Source: Candidatus Defluviibacillus avedoerensis (GTDB lineage Bacteria > Pseudomonadota > Gammaproteobacteria > Burkholderiales > Burkholderiaceae_C). Taken from it: a stretch of 64,000 nt of DNA. Where the stretch lies: positions 496,001-560,000 of the forward strand of contig JADJBS010000020.1 of the NCBI GenBank assembly GCA_016703665.1, read 5' to 3'. The position numbers were made by a program, and so were the translations under genes. Below the pieces are notes generated by a model. That model was not told where the DNA came from and ran no database searches. It worked only from the letters and a program-made list of their open reading frames with translations. Shown one piece after another: positions 37,607 through 46,756 of this stretch; position 1 is the first letter of the stretch; each line of letters begins with the position of its first letter.

Positions 37607-38527
37607 TCAAATCCGCTCGATCAGGCCTTGTGCAACTGTGGGGTACCGCAGTTGCAGGCGCAAATCAAGCTTCAGACGCCCGTTGTCCATGCGTCTGGAT
37701 TCACCCATGAAGCTGAGCGTCATCGGTGCCAGCTGATCTGCGGCCTCGGCTCTGCTTACTCGGGGTGGTCGTGGCAAGCCATACAAATCCGCCGCCAGAT
37801 CAAAATAGTCTCCCATCTTCAGCTGTGTGTTGTCATTGACGTTGTAGGTTCTGCGCGCCTTGCAGCGCCAAAGTGCAATGACGCAGGCCCTTGCCAGATC
37901 ATCAGCATGAATATGGTTGGTATACACATCGTCTGAAGACGTCAGTACTGGCGTGCCGCGCTCCAGCCGCGCTTTGGGGGTGCCACCGTCGCGGTCTGGT
38001 GCATAAATGCCTGGAATGCGCAATACGCACGTGCGGACACCGGTCGCCCGGCCAAAGCTGTTGACCAGATTCTCCGCGTCCACCCGCAAAACAGCCCGTG
38101 CAGTTTGTGGACGGGTTGGCTGCCTTTCATTGACCAACGCGCCGCCGCAATCCCCGTACACGCCACTGGTCGAACCATAAACAAGCGCCTGTGGAGCAGC
38201 ACGTCTGCGCAGGGCGCGCAAGAACGCCTGTGTGCGCAGATCGATGACGCCCCTGCTGGCCAGGGGCGGCGCAAGGTGCAGGACATGAGTAGCCAGGCCT
38301 GAAAGACGGCTCAAGCTCGTGGCGTCGTCAAGATTGCCCAATAGGGGCACAACACCCAAAGCTCGCAATGCGAGGCGTTTGTCCGGGGACGATGTCAACG
38401 CCATCACGCGCGCGGTCTTGAGCAGCTTAACTGCACGCTGTCCAACGTCACCGCAGCCCGCGATCAGCACACGAGGGCGACGAAAGCGTGCAGGCAAAGA
38501 ACCGAGAGGAGTTTGGATTGAGGGCAA
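37607..38527 (-). CDS. NAD(P)-dependent epimerase/dehydratase-like protein (YeeZ-type)
   Basis: A 306-residue atypical SDR protein. PRVLIAGCGDVGQRAVKLL is the nucleotide-binding motif (about 19-37). LVYGSTSGVYGDCGG and VRTCVLRIPGIYAPDRDGG match the YeeZ-like NAD-dependent epimerases; the active-site Tyr is in the GVYGD segment. The start is TTG at 38527, with AAGG 7-10 bases upstream; no ATG fits. The substrate is unknown. The 37445-37606 gap downstream holds no gene that I can support. Confidence 0.85.
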   Translation of the reverse strand: MPSIQTPLGSLPARFRRPRVLIAGCGDVGQRAVKLLKTARVMALTSSPDKRLALRALGVVPLLGNLDDATSLSRLSGLATHVLHLAPPLASRGVIDLRTQAFLRALRRRAAPQALVYGSTSGVYGDCGGALVNERQPTRPQTARAVLRVDAENLVNSFGRATGVRTCVLRIPGIYAPDRDGGTPKARLERGTPVLTSSDDVYTNHIHADDLARACVIALWRCKARRTYNVNDNTQLKMGDYFDLAADLYGLPRPPRVSRAEAADQLAPMTLSFMGESRRMDNGRLKLDLRLQLRYPTVAQGLIERI

Positions 38528-38568
38528 AATCAGCCTTATTGATTCGATTGATCGAAGGATACCGAAGG

Positions 38569-39609
38569 ATGAGCTTTCAGATTACCGTACAGCCCAGTGG
38601 CCGCAGTTTTCAGACCGCACCTGGCGAGGGGATTCTCGCTGCTGGCATCCGTCAGGGCATCGGTTTGCCATACGGCTGCAAAGACGGTGCCTGTGGGTCG
38701 TGCAAGTGCAGAATGCTAGAAGGAGTGGTGAATCACGGCCCCCACCAAGCCAAAGCGCTGAGCGAAGCCGAAGAGGCCCAAGGCTTGGTGCTAACTTGCT
38801 GCGCAATACCACAAAGTGACGTGACGCTGGAGTCTCGACAGGTCACTCAGGAAGGCGCTTTGCCCATCAAGAAGATGCCCGTACGGGTTATCAGCCTGGA
38901 CAGGAAATCTGCTGACGTGATGCTGCTGCGACTGCAACTGCCAGCCAATGATGCTTTTTTGTTTCATGCGGGCCAGTATGTGGAGTTCCTCTTGCGGGAC
39001 GGTGCAAGGCGCAGCTATTCCATGGCCAATGCGCCGCACACTCTGGTGGTTGCCCCTGCGGCGCTGGAACTGCATCTGCGGCACATGTCAGGTGGATTGT
39101 TCACCGACCAGGTATTCAGCAGTATGAAAGAGAAAGACATCCTGCGCATTGAAGGGCCTTACGGCAGCTTTTACCTGCGTGAAGAATCCGCCAAACCGCT
39201 GATCCTGCTGGCATCTGGCACCGGCTTTGCACCCATCAAATCCTTGATTGAGCACATGGCACACAAAGGTATTCAACGCCCTGCCACCTTGTACTGGGGT
39301 GGTCGAAGACCCGAGGACTTGTATTTGAACGACTGGGTTCAGACGCAATTGCAGCAAATGCCAAACCTGCGCTATGTCCCCGTGGTGTCTGACGCTTTGC
39401 CAGAAGATGCTTGGGCTGGGCGAACAGGATTTGTCCATCAAGCGGTACTTCAAGATTTTCCTGACTTAAGCGGCCACCAGGTCTATGCTTGTGGTGCTCC
39501 CGTTGTGGTGGATTCAGCACGGGCCGATTACACCCAAAAGGCAGGCCTACCGGATGACGAGTTTTTTGCCGATGCTTTCACATCCGAAGCGGACAAGTTG
39601 AAAAGCTGA
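38569..39609 (+). CDS. ferredoxin/flavin oxidoreductase (CDP-6-deoxy-glucoseen reductase-like)
   Basis: A 346-residue one-component reductase: an N-terminal plant-type 2Fe-2S ferredoxin (residues 1-90; CKDGACGSCKC with cysteines near 37, 42 and 45, and LTCCA), then an FAD domain (RSYSMANAP) and an NAD(P)H domain (LLASGTGFAPIKSLIEHM, YACGAP). This order resembles AscD and phenol or toluene oxygenase reductases. The physiological acceptor is unknown. The ATG at 38569 has GAAGGAT upstream. Confidence 0.9.
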   Translation: MSFQITVQPSGRSFQTAPGEGILAAGIRQGIGLPYGCKDGACGSCKCRMLEGVVNHGPHQAKALSEAEEAQGLVLTCCAIPQSDVTLESRQVTQEGALPIKKMPVRVISLDRKSADVMLLRLQLPANDAFLFHAGQYVEFLLRDGARRSYSMANAPHTLVVAPAALELHLRHMSGGLFTDQVFSSMKEKDILRIEGPYGSFYLREESAKPLILLASGTGFAPIKSLIEHMAHKGIQRPATLYWGGRRPEDLYLNDWVQTQLQQMPNLRYVPVVSDALPEDAWAGRTGFVHQAVLQDFPDLSGHQVYACGAPVVVDSARADYTQKAGLPDDEFFADAFTSEADKLKS

Positions 39610-39696
39610 GTGACTCATACCTAATATTTTTTTATAGCAAACTATTGTTTCCTGTATTGCTGAACGCCAACTAATTCAATCAAAAAAGGTTCTGTC

Positions 39697-40668
39697 ATGT
39701 CTTTACGCCGCCGTCAAATCCTTACAGCCTTAGCCACAGCTTGCGCCTTGGCGAACCCAGCCCTGGCACAAACCTCACCGATCAAATTGGTGGTGCCGTA
39801 CGCTCCTGGTGGCCCGATTGACGTTACCGCCAGGCTTCTGGCGCAAGCGGTGAAGGACACATTAGGAATTGTCGTGATCGAGAACAAGCCTGGTGCCGGC
39901 GGCAACATTGGCGCTGACGCTGTGGCCAAAGCACCCGCCGACGGATTGACCATCGGCATTGCAGCCACCGCCACACATGCCATCAACCCTTGGCTGTTCA
40001 GCAAAATGCCGTACAACGCGCTGACGGATTTTGCGCCGATCACGCAAATACTGAGGGTACCCAATGTGCTGGTGATGAATGCCGACACCGCCAAGCGACT
40101 GAAAATCGCTTCAGTCAAAGACTTGGTCGCGTATGCCAAGGTCAACCCGGGCAAGCTCAATTACGGTAGCGGCGGCAACGGAAGCGCCGGGCATCTAGCG
40201 GGTGAAATGTTCAAGGCGCAGGCGGGCATATTCGCAGTGCACATTCCTTACAACGGGGGCAACCCAGCCCAGTTGGCACTGTTGTCAGGCCAAGTGGATT
40301 TCAACATAGACAATCTGGCAACGGCCGCGCCCAACATCAAATCTGGCAAGCTCTTGGCTTTGGCCGTGACCAGTGCCCAGCGCAGTCCCGCCCTCCCCGA
40401 AGCGCCCACCATGGCTGAAACGCTGAAGGGTTTTGAGGTGGATACCTGGTGGGGTTTGGTCGCACCTGCTGGCACCCCTGCCGCCATTATTGACAAACTG
40501 AACGCCGCGTTTGTGACCGCGCTGAAGCTGCCAGACACCCGCACCCGGTTTGCCGGGCTGATGGCTGAACCCGTTGCAAATAGCCCCAAGGAATTTGCGG
40601 ATTTCATCAAAGCGCAATATTCCCGTTATGAAGGCGCAGTCAAAGCCTCCGGCGCGAAAGTCGATTAG
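39697..40668 (+). CDS. tripartite tricarboxylate transporter binding protein (Bug/TctC family)
   Basis: A 323-residue periplasmic protein with a signal peptide (MSLRRRQILTALATACALANPALA). The mature protein starts QTSPIKLVVPYAPGGPIDVTARLLAQAV and has ENKPGAGGNIGADAVAKAPADG, typical of Bug receptors, which are very numerous in Burkholderiales. The ligand is probably a carboxylate. No TctAB membrane components are adjacent. AAAAAAGG lies upstream of the ATG. Confidence 0.95.
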   Translation: MSLRRRQILTALATACALANPALAQTSPIKLVVPYAPGGPIDVTARLLAQAVKDTLGIVVIENKPGAGGNIGADAVAKAPADGLTIGIAATATHAINPWLFSKMPYNALTDFAPITQILRVPNVLVMNADTAKRLKIASVKDLVAYAKVNPGKLNYGSGGNGSAGHLAGEMFKAQAGIFAVHIPYNGGNPAQLALLSGQVDFNIDNLATAAPNIKSGKLLALAVTSAQRSPALPEAPTMAETLKGFEVDTWWGLVAPAGTPAAIIDKLNAAFVTALKLPDTRTRFAGLMAEPVANSPKEFADFIKAQYSRYEGAVKASGAKVD

Positions 40669-40691
40669 TCAATTTTCAGAAGGTGAACAGC

Positions 40692-41444
40692 ATGGACGCC
40701 ATGATCTACCAATGGTTTGTTGATCAGCTGAGCGAGTCCAATCTTCGGGCTAACTTGATCGTGTCGCTCAACCTGATTGGGGCGCTGGGACTGGGGTTTG
40801 TGGTGGGGTACGAACGCTCTTACCACGGGCGAGCGGCAGGCATGCGTACCTATGGCTTGATGTGCATGGCCTCTGCGGCTCTCACCATGGTGTCGGGTCA
40901 CCCCGAGTTCTGGTACATGAGCCAGAAACTGGTCACCACGGCAGCGCCCGACCCAACGCGTGTCATTCAGGGCATCGTCACGGGGGTCGGCTTCCTGTGC
41001 GCAGGGGTCATCATGAAAGATGGGCTCAATATCAGTGGTTTAACGACCTCAGCGTCGATGTGGGTGGCTTCGGTGATTGGCATCATCTGGGGACTGGAGT
41101 TGTACGTCACCGCCGTGCTGCTCTCAGCCCTGTCTCTGATGTGCATGATGTGGGTGTCTCGACTCGAAAGCTGGCTGCCATCCAGACCAGCCATCGCAGT
41201 CTCCATGACCTTTGCGAAAGGTGTCAAGCCGGACATGGCCATCCTGCGCAAGGTAGCCAAGGAGCGTGGCTATGACGTGGCAGGTGGATCATTTACGGTG
41301 GAGTATGCCAACGGCTGCGAGGAATGGCGCTTTGTCGCCTTGGCCCATGGTCAGCGCAAGGGCGCGTCACTGACTGCACTGAGTGCAGATTTAAGCCAGT
41401 TTGATGGTGTTGAAAAATACCATTTCTCTCATGCCCGAAATTAA
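40692..41444 (+). CDS. MgtC/SapB family membrane protein
   Basis: A 250-residue protein. The N-terminal half is the MgtC membrane region (LIGALGLGFVVGYERSYHGRAAGMRTYGLMCMASAALTMVS; GIVTGVGFLCAGVIMK), and the C-terminal domain looks like an ACT-type fold. MgtC proteins modulate F-type ATPase and phosphate/Mg homeostasis in other species. The ATG at 40692 is preferred over a GTG at 40683 because GAAGG lies 8 bases before it. Confidence 0.9.
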   Translation: MDAMIYQWFVDQLSESNLRANLIVSLNLIGALGLGFVVGYERSYHGRAAGMRTYGLMCMASAALTMVSGHPEFWYMSQKLVTTAAPDPTRVIQGIVTGVGFLCAGVIMKDGLNISGLTTSASMWVASVIGIIWGLELYVTAVLLSALSLMCMMWVSRLESWLPSRPAIAVSMTFAKGVKPDMAILRKVAKERGYDVAGGSFTVEYANGCEEWRFVALAHGQRKGASLTALSADLSQFDGVEKYHFSHARN

Positions 41445-41500
41445 CGATCCATGGGGCTCGGTGGTGTCCGCAGGGGATACCAGTGACTATATCGACCACA

Positions 41501-42718
41501 TCAGTCAGTCTTCGCCCCCGCCTGAAACCAGGCGCCGATCAATGTGCGCTCGTCTTCAGAGATGTTGGTTGCGTTGTTCATGCGCATGATGCGCGTCACA
41601 ACCACCTGTTGATACATGGCTTGGGCATGCTGTTTGACCCCTTCGGGGGAGTCCAGCCGGACGTTCTTCATCTGCACTGCGGCACCATGGCACATATAGC
41701 AGCGGGTTTCCAGCACTTTTTGTACATCTTTGTAGGCAATCGACCCATTCTGACCTGCTCTGTCTGCATTATTTGCTATGGATTTTGAAGCATCAGGTTT
41801 CAAGGCAATGATCACAGCCAGAATCACCAGCACCCCCACAACGGCATAGCCAAGCGGGTTTTTGTTACGGCCAAGACGGTAGCCATGCATCATCACGAAA
41901 TACTGGCGGATCAAGGCGCCGGCCAGCATCATCATGATGAGAATGACCCAGTTGTGCGGGTTGCTGTAAGTAAAGCTGTAGTGGTTGCTGAGCATCGCAA
42001 ACAGGACTGGCAGCGTGAAGTAGGTGTTGTGCACACTGCGCTGTTTGGCACGCTTGCCGTGTATCGGGTCAACCGCCTCGCCAGCGGCCATCTGGGCGAT
42101 CACCTTGCGCTGGCCGGGAATGATCCAGAAGAACACGTTGGCACTCATGGCAGTGGCAATCATCGCTCCAGTGAGCAAAAATGCTGCACGACCTGCAAAC
42201 CAGTGGCACGAGAGCCAGGCCGCAAAACAGATCACGACGAACAGCATGGCGCCCACAACGGCGTCACCATTCTTGCGAAAGCCAAACCATTGACAGATGC
42301 GGTCATAAATCAGCCAGAACACCACCAGAAAACCCAGGGCCACACCGATGGCCCCGGCTTGTGACCAATCCATCAGCGACTTGTCAATCAAGTAGGTGCC
42401 AGCGTTCCAGAGATAGGACACCGTGAACAGCGAGAAACCGGTGAGCCAGGTGGAATAGCTTTCCCAATAGAACCAGTGCAAGTGGGTGTGGATTTTCTTG
42501 GGGGCCACCATGTATTTTTGGGGGTTGTAAAACCCGCCGCCGTGCACCGCCCACAGGGCGCCATCAACGCCTTTTTCGAGCAAGTCAGGAGACTTCGGGC
42601 GGATCAGGTTGTTGTCCAGAAACACAAAGTAAAAGGACGACCCCACCCAGGCAATGGCAGTAATGACATGAACCCACCGCAACAGCAGATTGGCCCAGTC
42701 GAGAAGATAGCTTTCCAT
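41501..42718 (-). CDS. puuD: urate hydroxylase PuuD with C-terminal cytochrome c
   Basis: Oxidises urate to 5-hydroxyisourate in the membrane, passing electrons to its own haem c domain. The 405-residue product has eight predicted helices (DUF989-type: LLRWVHVITAIAWVGSSFYFVFLD; WSQAGAIGVALGFLVVFWLIYD) and a cytochrome domain with CYMCH (near 340-344). The linker between the two domains is partly encoded by an AT-rich element (DASKSIANNADRAG). The ATG at 42718 has GAGG upstream; a TTG at 42727 is less likely. It is preceded by a TGTATACA operator and follows xdhC on the - strand. Confidence 0.93.
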   Translation of the reverse strand: MESYLLDWANLLLRWVHVITAIAWVGSSFYFVFLDNNLIRPKSPDLLEKGVDGALWAVHGGGFYNPQKYMVAPKKIHTHLHWFYWESYSTWLTGFSLFTVSYLWNAGTYLIDKSLMDWSQAGAIGVALGFLVVFWLIYDRICQWFGFRKNGDAVVGAMLFVVICFAAWLSCHWFAGRAAFLLTGAMIATAMSANVFFWIIPGQRKVIAQMAAGEAVDPIHGKRAKQRSVHNTYFTLPVLFAMLSNHYSFTYSNPHNWVILIMMMLAGALIRQYFVMMHGYRLGRNKNPLGYAVVGVLVILAVIIALKPDASKSIANNADRAGQNGSIAYKDVQKVLETRCYMCHGAAVQMKNVRLDSPEGVKQHAQAMYQQVVVTRIMRMNNATNISEDERTLIGAWFQAGAKTD

Positions 42719-42847
42719 GGCTTTCAACCTCGCGGCATGCTGCCGCCAAAGAACTTGCTCACCACTGCGGGCTCTGTAAGCATTTTTCAGGGTCGCGAAC
42801 TAGGGCCTGTTTCACTCTAACGCCCTGCTCCGCTGCGACTTGTCCAC

Positions 42848-42866
42848 AAAGATTGTATACAGTTTA
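42848..42866. promoter_or_regulatory. putative GntR operator upstream of puuD
   Basis: AAAGATTGTATACAGTTT surrounds a perfect TGTATACA core at 42854-42861. The same core occurs between hiuH and gntR (50046-50053) and before the permease (54897-54904), all next to purine-catabolism genes. Confidence 0.65.
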
Positions 42867-42898
42867 GTGATTTCAATCATTGAATCCATTCCTGGTGC

Positions 42899-43705
42899 TT
42901 ACCCTGAAACCGGGAGTTGCAAGAGTTGTGCCGCCACAGCCACTGCAATAACCTCAGGCTCTTTGCCCACAATACCTGCAACGCCAATGGGGCAGGTCAC
43001 GCCTGCCAGCTCTTGCGCAGTGAAGCCACGAGCCTCCAAACGATGGCGAAAGCTTGCCCATTTGGTCTTGCTGCCAATCAGGCCGACATAGGCCAAATCC
43101 CCCCGTTGGCGCTGGCGCAAGAGGCAGCTGGCCACGACATCCAGGTCTTCGGCATGGCTGAAGCTCATGATCAGCACCCGGCTTTGCGCCGGAATATCGC
43201 CGACGGCGGCGTGAACAGGGTCCGAATGCTCGCAGCGCACGTTGGCCGGCAGCTTCGTCGGGAAAATCTCGCCGCGACTGTCAACCCACAGCACGTCAAA
43301 CGGCAAATGAGACAGAACCTGCACCAGCGCTTTACCGACATGCCCTCCACCAAACAGGGCGACGGGCTGGTGGTGGGTTTGCAGGCGCAGCCGCAACTCG
43401 CCGATGTCGTCCGCACAGACACGCTCAAACCTCAAATGCACCACGCCTCCGCAACACTGGCCCAGGCTGGGGCCCAAAGCAAAACGCTGCAGCTCATCGC
43501 CTCCAGGCTCGTTCAGGCGTTGCCTGGCCATGTCGATGGCCTGAAACTCAAGATGACCGCCACCAATGGTGCCCAGCACCTGATCAGCAAACACTGCCAT
43601 CCACGCACCGCACTCCCTGGGCACGGACCCCTGAACTTCGGCCACACTGACCAGCACGCCAACCTGGCGCATCAGAAGATCAGCCAACAAATTCACTTGA
43701 GACAC
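42899..43705 (-). CDS. xdhC: xanthine dehydrogenase accessory protein XdhC
   Basis: Binds and sulfurates the molybdenum cofactor for XdhB insertion. The 268-residue product has SVAEVQGSVPRECGAWMAVFADQVLGTIGGGHLE and PVALFGGGHVGKALV (a Rossmann-like motif), plus GLIGSKTKWASFRHRLEARGF and CPIGVAGIVGKEPEVIAVAV, typical of the family. It lies upstream of puuD on the - strand, with 170 bases between them. It does not share a strand position directly with xdhAB. Confidence 0.95.
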   Translation of the reverse strand: MSQVNLLADLLMRQVGVLVSVAEVQGSVPRECGAWMAVFADQVLGTIGGGHLEFQAIDMARQRLNEPGGDELQRFALGPSLGQCCGGVVHLRFERVCADDIGELRLRLQTHHQPVALFGGGHVGKALVQVLSHLPFDVLWVDSRGEIFPTKLPANVRCEHSDPVHAAVGDIPAQSRVLIMSFSHAEDLDVVASCLLRQRQRGDLAYVGLIGSKTKWASFRHRLEARGFTAQELAGVTCPIGVAGIVGKEPEVIAVAVAAQLLQLPVSG

Positions 43706-43784
43706 AAAGAATTGCCCTTACAGATTCGAGAAAATACCAGGCCCAGGTAGAAAGCAGAAATAATCCCGGGGAACTCTTTCAAGT

Positions 43785-44336
43785 ATGCCCATGAAATCCA
43801 GAATTCTTGATCGTTTGTCGCTCGCCATGGCGGCGACCCTGGCCAGCCTGGCAGCTTTGCTGACGGCTTGTGGCACAAGGCCTTTGCCACCAGACCCTGC
43901 CCCGCCCATACGTCCCGTACAACCTGAGAGCTCGGGCGTGGAATCCCGGCCGGAGCAGCAAGCCACAGGGATTGGCCCCCCCAAGATCCCTCGCCCTTCA
44001 GGTGCCGACAATGCACGCGCCTACAGAAAGGACGCTGCAAGCCACCTGTACAGCCTGAACAACAAACGCATTTACAAAGGCAAGTTGCCACCTTTGTTGT
44101 ATGCCATCGGCGTGCTCGACGTTGACATTGACGGTCAAGGGCGGGTCGCGCGCTTGAGCTGGAGGCGAGCACCCAATCAGGCGCCCGAGGTCATCGCAGA
44201 AATTGAACGAACTGTACGGCAGGCAGCCCCTTTTCCCGCACCATCACGCCTTGGCAGGGTCACCTACACGGATGTCTGGCTATGGGATGAAAGTGGACGC
44301 TTTCAACTGGACACGCTGACGGAAGGTCAGATGTAA
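43785..44336 (+). CDS. lipoprotein with TonB C-terminal-like domain
   Basis: A 183-residue protein. A signal peptide ends in a lipobox (LAALLTACG), followed by a Pro-rich linker (RPLPPDPAPPIRPV). The C-terminal half (YSLNNKRIYKGKLPPLLYAIGVLDVDIDGQGRVARLSWRRAPNQAPEVIAEIERTVRQAAPFPAP) resembles the TonB C-terminal fold, but the protein is a lipoprotein, not an inner-membrane TonB. Function unknown. A perfect 10-bp hairpin overlaps its stop codon. Confidence 0.8.
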   Translation: MPMKSRILDRLSLAMAATLASLAALLTACGTRPLPPDPAPPIRPVQPESSGVESRPEQQATGIGPPKIPRPSGADNARAYRKDAASHLYSLNNKRIYKGKLPPLLYAIGVLDVDIDGQGRVARLSWRRAPNQAPEVIAEIERTVRQAAPFPAPSRLGRVTYTDVWLWDESGRFQLDTLTEGQM

Positions 44337-44349
44337 ACACTGACCTTCC
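44321..44349 (+). terminator. hairpin with the stop codon in its loop
   Basis: GGAAGGTCAG (44321-44330) pairs perfectly with CTGACCTTCC (44340-44349); the lipoprotein's TAA (44334-44336) is in the 9-base loop. There is no T-run, so transcript protection or rho-dependent ending seems likelier than intrinsic termination. It is in the convergent gap with xdhB. Confidence 0.55.
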
Positions 44350-44383
44350 GGACGGCTTGCAGTAGGCTTTCCGTAGGGTCAAC

Positions 44384-46756
44384 TCAGCTGGTCGCGGCTC
44401 GCTTGGCCTCTTCGCAGGCCAGCAAAATCCGCTCTGGCGTTGCGGGCGCTTGCATGAACACCAGGGTTTTGTGGTCTGCACTGGCAGACACCGCATCCCG
44501 AATCGCAAAGTAGCTGGACAGCGCCAACATCAAGGGTGGCTCGCCCGTTGCCTTGCTGCGATTGGGTGTGCGGCGCATGTTCTGGTTGTCAAACAGCGCC
44601 ACCTTGAAGTGCTCAGGCACATCACCCGCCACCGGAATCTTGTAGGTGCTGGGGCCGTGCGTTAGCAGCTTGCCTTTGGCATCCCATTTGCACTCTTCCA
44701 TGGTTAACCAGCCCATACCCTGGATGTAGGCACCTTCGATCTGGCCTTTGTCCAAAGCGGGGTTGATGCTACGACCCACATCGTGCAGGATGTCTACCGC
44801 CTTGAGCCACCACTCCCCGGTGCGGGTGTCGATTTCGACTTCAGTCACCGCAGCGCCGTAGCAGTAGTAATAAAACGCTTTTCCTTGCAAAGTCTGGAAA
44901 TCGTATTTGATCTCTGGCGTCATATAGAAGCCTGTCACACTCAAGCCCACCCGATCCATCCAGGCTTGCTTGACCAGGTCTTTCCAGGCAACTTGAGAAC
45001 CAGAATGGCCATTTTGGCTTTTCGCACGGGCATATCCAGCTACGAATTCAATAGCACCAGCTTCACAACCAAGCATCCGCGCTGCCACTGCAGCCAAACG
45101 AACGCGCATCTGGTCGCAAGCGTTGTTGATAGCAGCGCCGTTGATGTCGGCACCGCTGGACGCTGAGGTGGCGCTCGCGTTGGGCACCTTCTGCGAATCA
45201 GTGGCTGTCACGCGCACCAGGCTGACCGGTATGCCCAGGCCATCGGCTGCAACCTGTGCCATCTTGGTGTTCAGACCCTGGCCCATTTCCGTGCCGCCAT
45301 GGTTCACACTGACCGAGCCGTCCATGAAGATGACGAGTAAAGCACCGCCTTGGTTCAACATGGTGGCGGTGAAGCTGATGCCAAACTTGAGCGGCACCAG
45401 TGCGAGACCGCGCTTGCGGTTCTTGTTGGCCGCGTTAAACGCGTTCACTGAGGCGCGACGGGCGCGGTAGTCCGACTCTGTTTCGAGCTGGCCTATGAGT
45501 TTGTCTGCGACAAAGTCTTCGATCAACTGGCCGTATTGCGTGGTCATCGTTTCCGGGTTGCCCGAGGCAGCAGGATCCTGGTACAGATTGACTTTGCGCA
45601 CATCCAGCGGGTCTTTTCCGAGCTTGTTGGCGATCTGCTCGATCACCGTCTCCACGCCGAACATGCCCTGTGGGCCACCAAAGCCACGGAATGCTGTGGC
45701 CGATTGGGTATTGGTTTTGCAGCGGTGGCTGATGATGTGCAGGTTGGGCAGGTAGTAGCAGTTGTCAATGTGCAGCACGGCTCGGTCGTTGACCGGGCCA
45801 GAGTAATCGGTGCTGTAGCCACAACGCGAGGCCAGCATCACGTCCAGGCCCAGGATGCGGCCATCGTTGTCAAAGCCAACTTCGTAGTCGATACGAAAAT
45901 CATGACGCTTGCCGGTGATGATCATGTCGTCATCGCGGCCCACGCGCAGCTTGACCGGGCGCTGGAGTTTGAACGCAGCCAATGCAGCGCTCTGGCTGAA
46001 GATGCTGGCATTGCCCTCTTTGCCACCGAAGCCGCCGCCCATGCGGCGGCAGATCACTTCCACGTCGTTGGTGCTCAGGTTCAGCGCCGCAGCGGCTTCG
46101 CGCTGGTTGCCGTCGGGGTGCTGGGTGGACACGTACAGCGTCAGCTGGCCATCCTCACGCGGCACGGCGTAGGTGATCTGGCCTTCCATGTAGAACTGCT
46201 CTTGCTGCCCAGTTTCGGTGCGGCCCTTGAGCTTGTGCGGTGCCTTGGCAATTGCATCATGGGGCTCGCCTCGGGTGATCCCCTTGGGAGGCATCACAAA
46301 GCTCTGGTGGGCCATGGCATCGTCAATGCTGAGGATAGGCGTCAATTCCTTGAACAGCACCTTGGCTTTGGCTGCTGCCTCACGTGCATAGAGCATGTTG
46401 CGCGCCACCACCACCGCCACTGCTTGCCCCACAAACTCCACCTTGCCTGCTGCGAGGAAAGGGTCGTCATGGATGATGGGGCCACAGTTGTTTTCGCCAG
46501 GGATGTCTTTGGCTGTGAACACGGCCACCACGCCATGTGTTGCCAAGATGGCCGTGCGGTCAACGCCATCGCCAATGAGTTCGCCATGGGCGATGGGGGA
46601 CTTGATGATGGCGGCATACAGCGTGCCTTGCAGTTCGGGCAAATCATCGGTAAACCGCGCCTCGCCAGTCACATGCAAATGGGCAGACTCATGCTGCAAT
46701 TCGCGCCCCTGCTCGGCAGCAGGCATGAGTTCCTGAAGAGTGGTTGGCGCGTTCAT
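44384..46756 (-). CDS. xdhB: xanthine dehydrogenase molybdopterin-binding subunit
   Basis: The large catalytic subunit (790 residues) of the two-subunit bacterial enzyme, oxidising hypoxanthine and xanthine to urate. MGGGFGGKEGNASIFSQSAALAAF and the Mo-site stretch SATAFRGFGGPQGMFGVETVIEQIA are visible, with SVNHGGTEMGQGLNTKMAQVAAD and a C-terminal Glu in the GEPPLMLALSSYFAIRDA region. The start overlaps the xdhA stop (ATGA). An AT-rich repeat (45039-45055) is encoded as IEFVAG inside it, apparently without upsetting the frame. Confidence 0.96.
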   Translation of the reverse strand: MNAPTTLQELMPAAEQGRELQHESAHLHVTGEARFTDDLPELQGTLYAAIIKSPIAHGELIGDGVDRTAILATHGVVAVFTAKDIPGENNCGPIIHDDPFLAAGKVEFVGQAVAVVVARNMLYAREAAAKAKVLFKELTPILSIDDAMAHQSFVMPPKGITRGEPHDAIAKAPHKLKGRTETGQQEQFYMEGQITYAVPREDGQLTLYVSTQHPDGNQREAAAALNLSTNDVEVICRRMGGGFGGKEGNASIFSQSAALAAFKLQRPVKLRVGRDDDMIITGKRHDFRIDYEVGFDNDGRILGLDVMLASRCGYSTDYSGPVNDRAVLHIDNCYYLPNLHIISHRCKTNTQSATAFRGFGGPQGMFGVETVIEQIANKLGKDPLDVRKVNLYQDPAASGNPETMTTQYGQLIEDFVADKLIGQLETESDYRARRASVNAFNAANKNRKRGLALVPLKFGISFTATMLNQGGALLVIFMDGSVSVNHGGTEMGQGLNTKMAQVAADGLGIPVSLVRVTATDSQKVPNASATSASSGADINGAAINNACDQMRVRLAAVAARMLGCEAGAIEFVAGYARAKSQNGHSGSQVAWKDLVKQAWMDRVGLSVTGFYMTPEIKYDFQTLQGKAFYYYCYGAAVTEVEIDTRTGEWWLKAVDILHDVGRSINPALDKGQIEGAYIQGMGWLTMEECKWDAKGKLLTHGPSTYKIPVAGDVPEHFKVALFDNQNMRRTPNRSKATGEPPLMLALSSYFAIRDAVSASADHKTLVFMQAPATPERILLACEEAKRAATS
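45039..45055. repeat. AT-rich mini-palindrome inside xdhB
   Basis: GCTACGAATTCAATAGC differs at two positions from the element at 10437-10453. On the coding strand it gives AIEFVAG. The surrounding protein reads normally, so either the match is chance or the element was domesticated. Confidence 0.45.
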
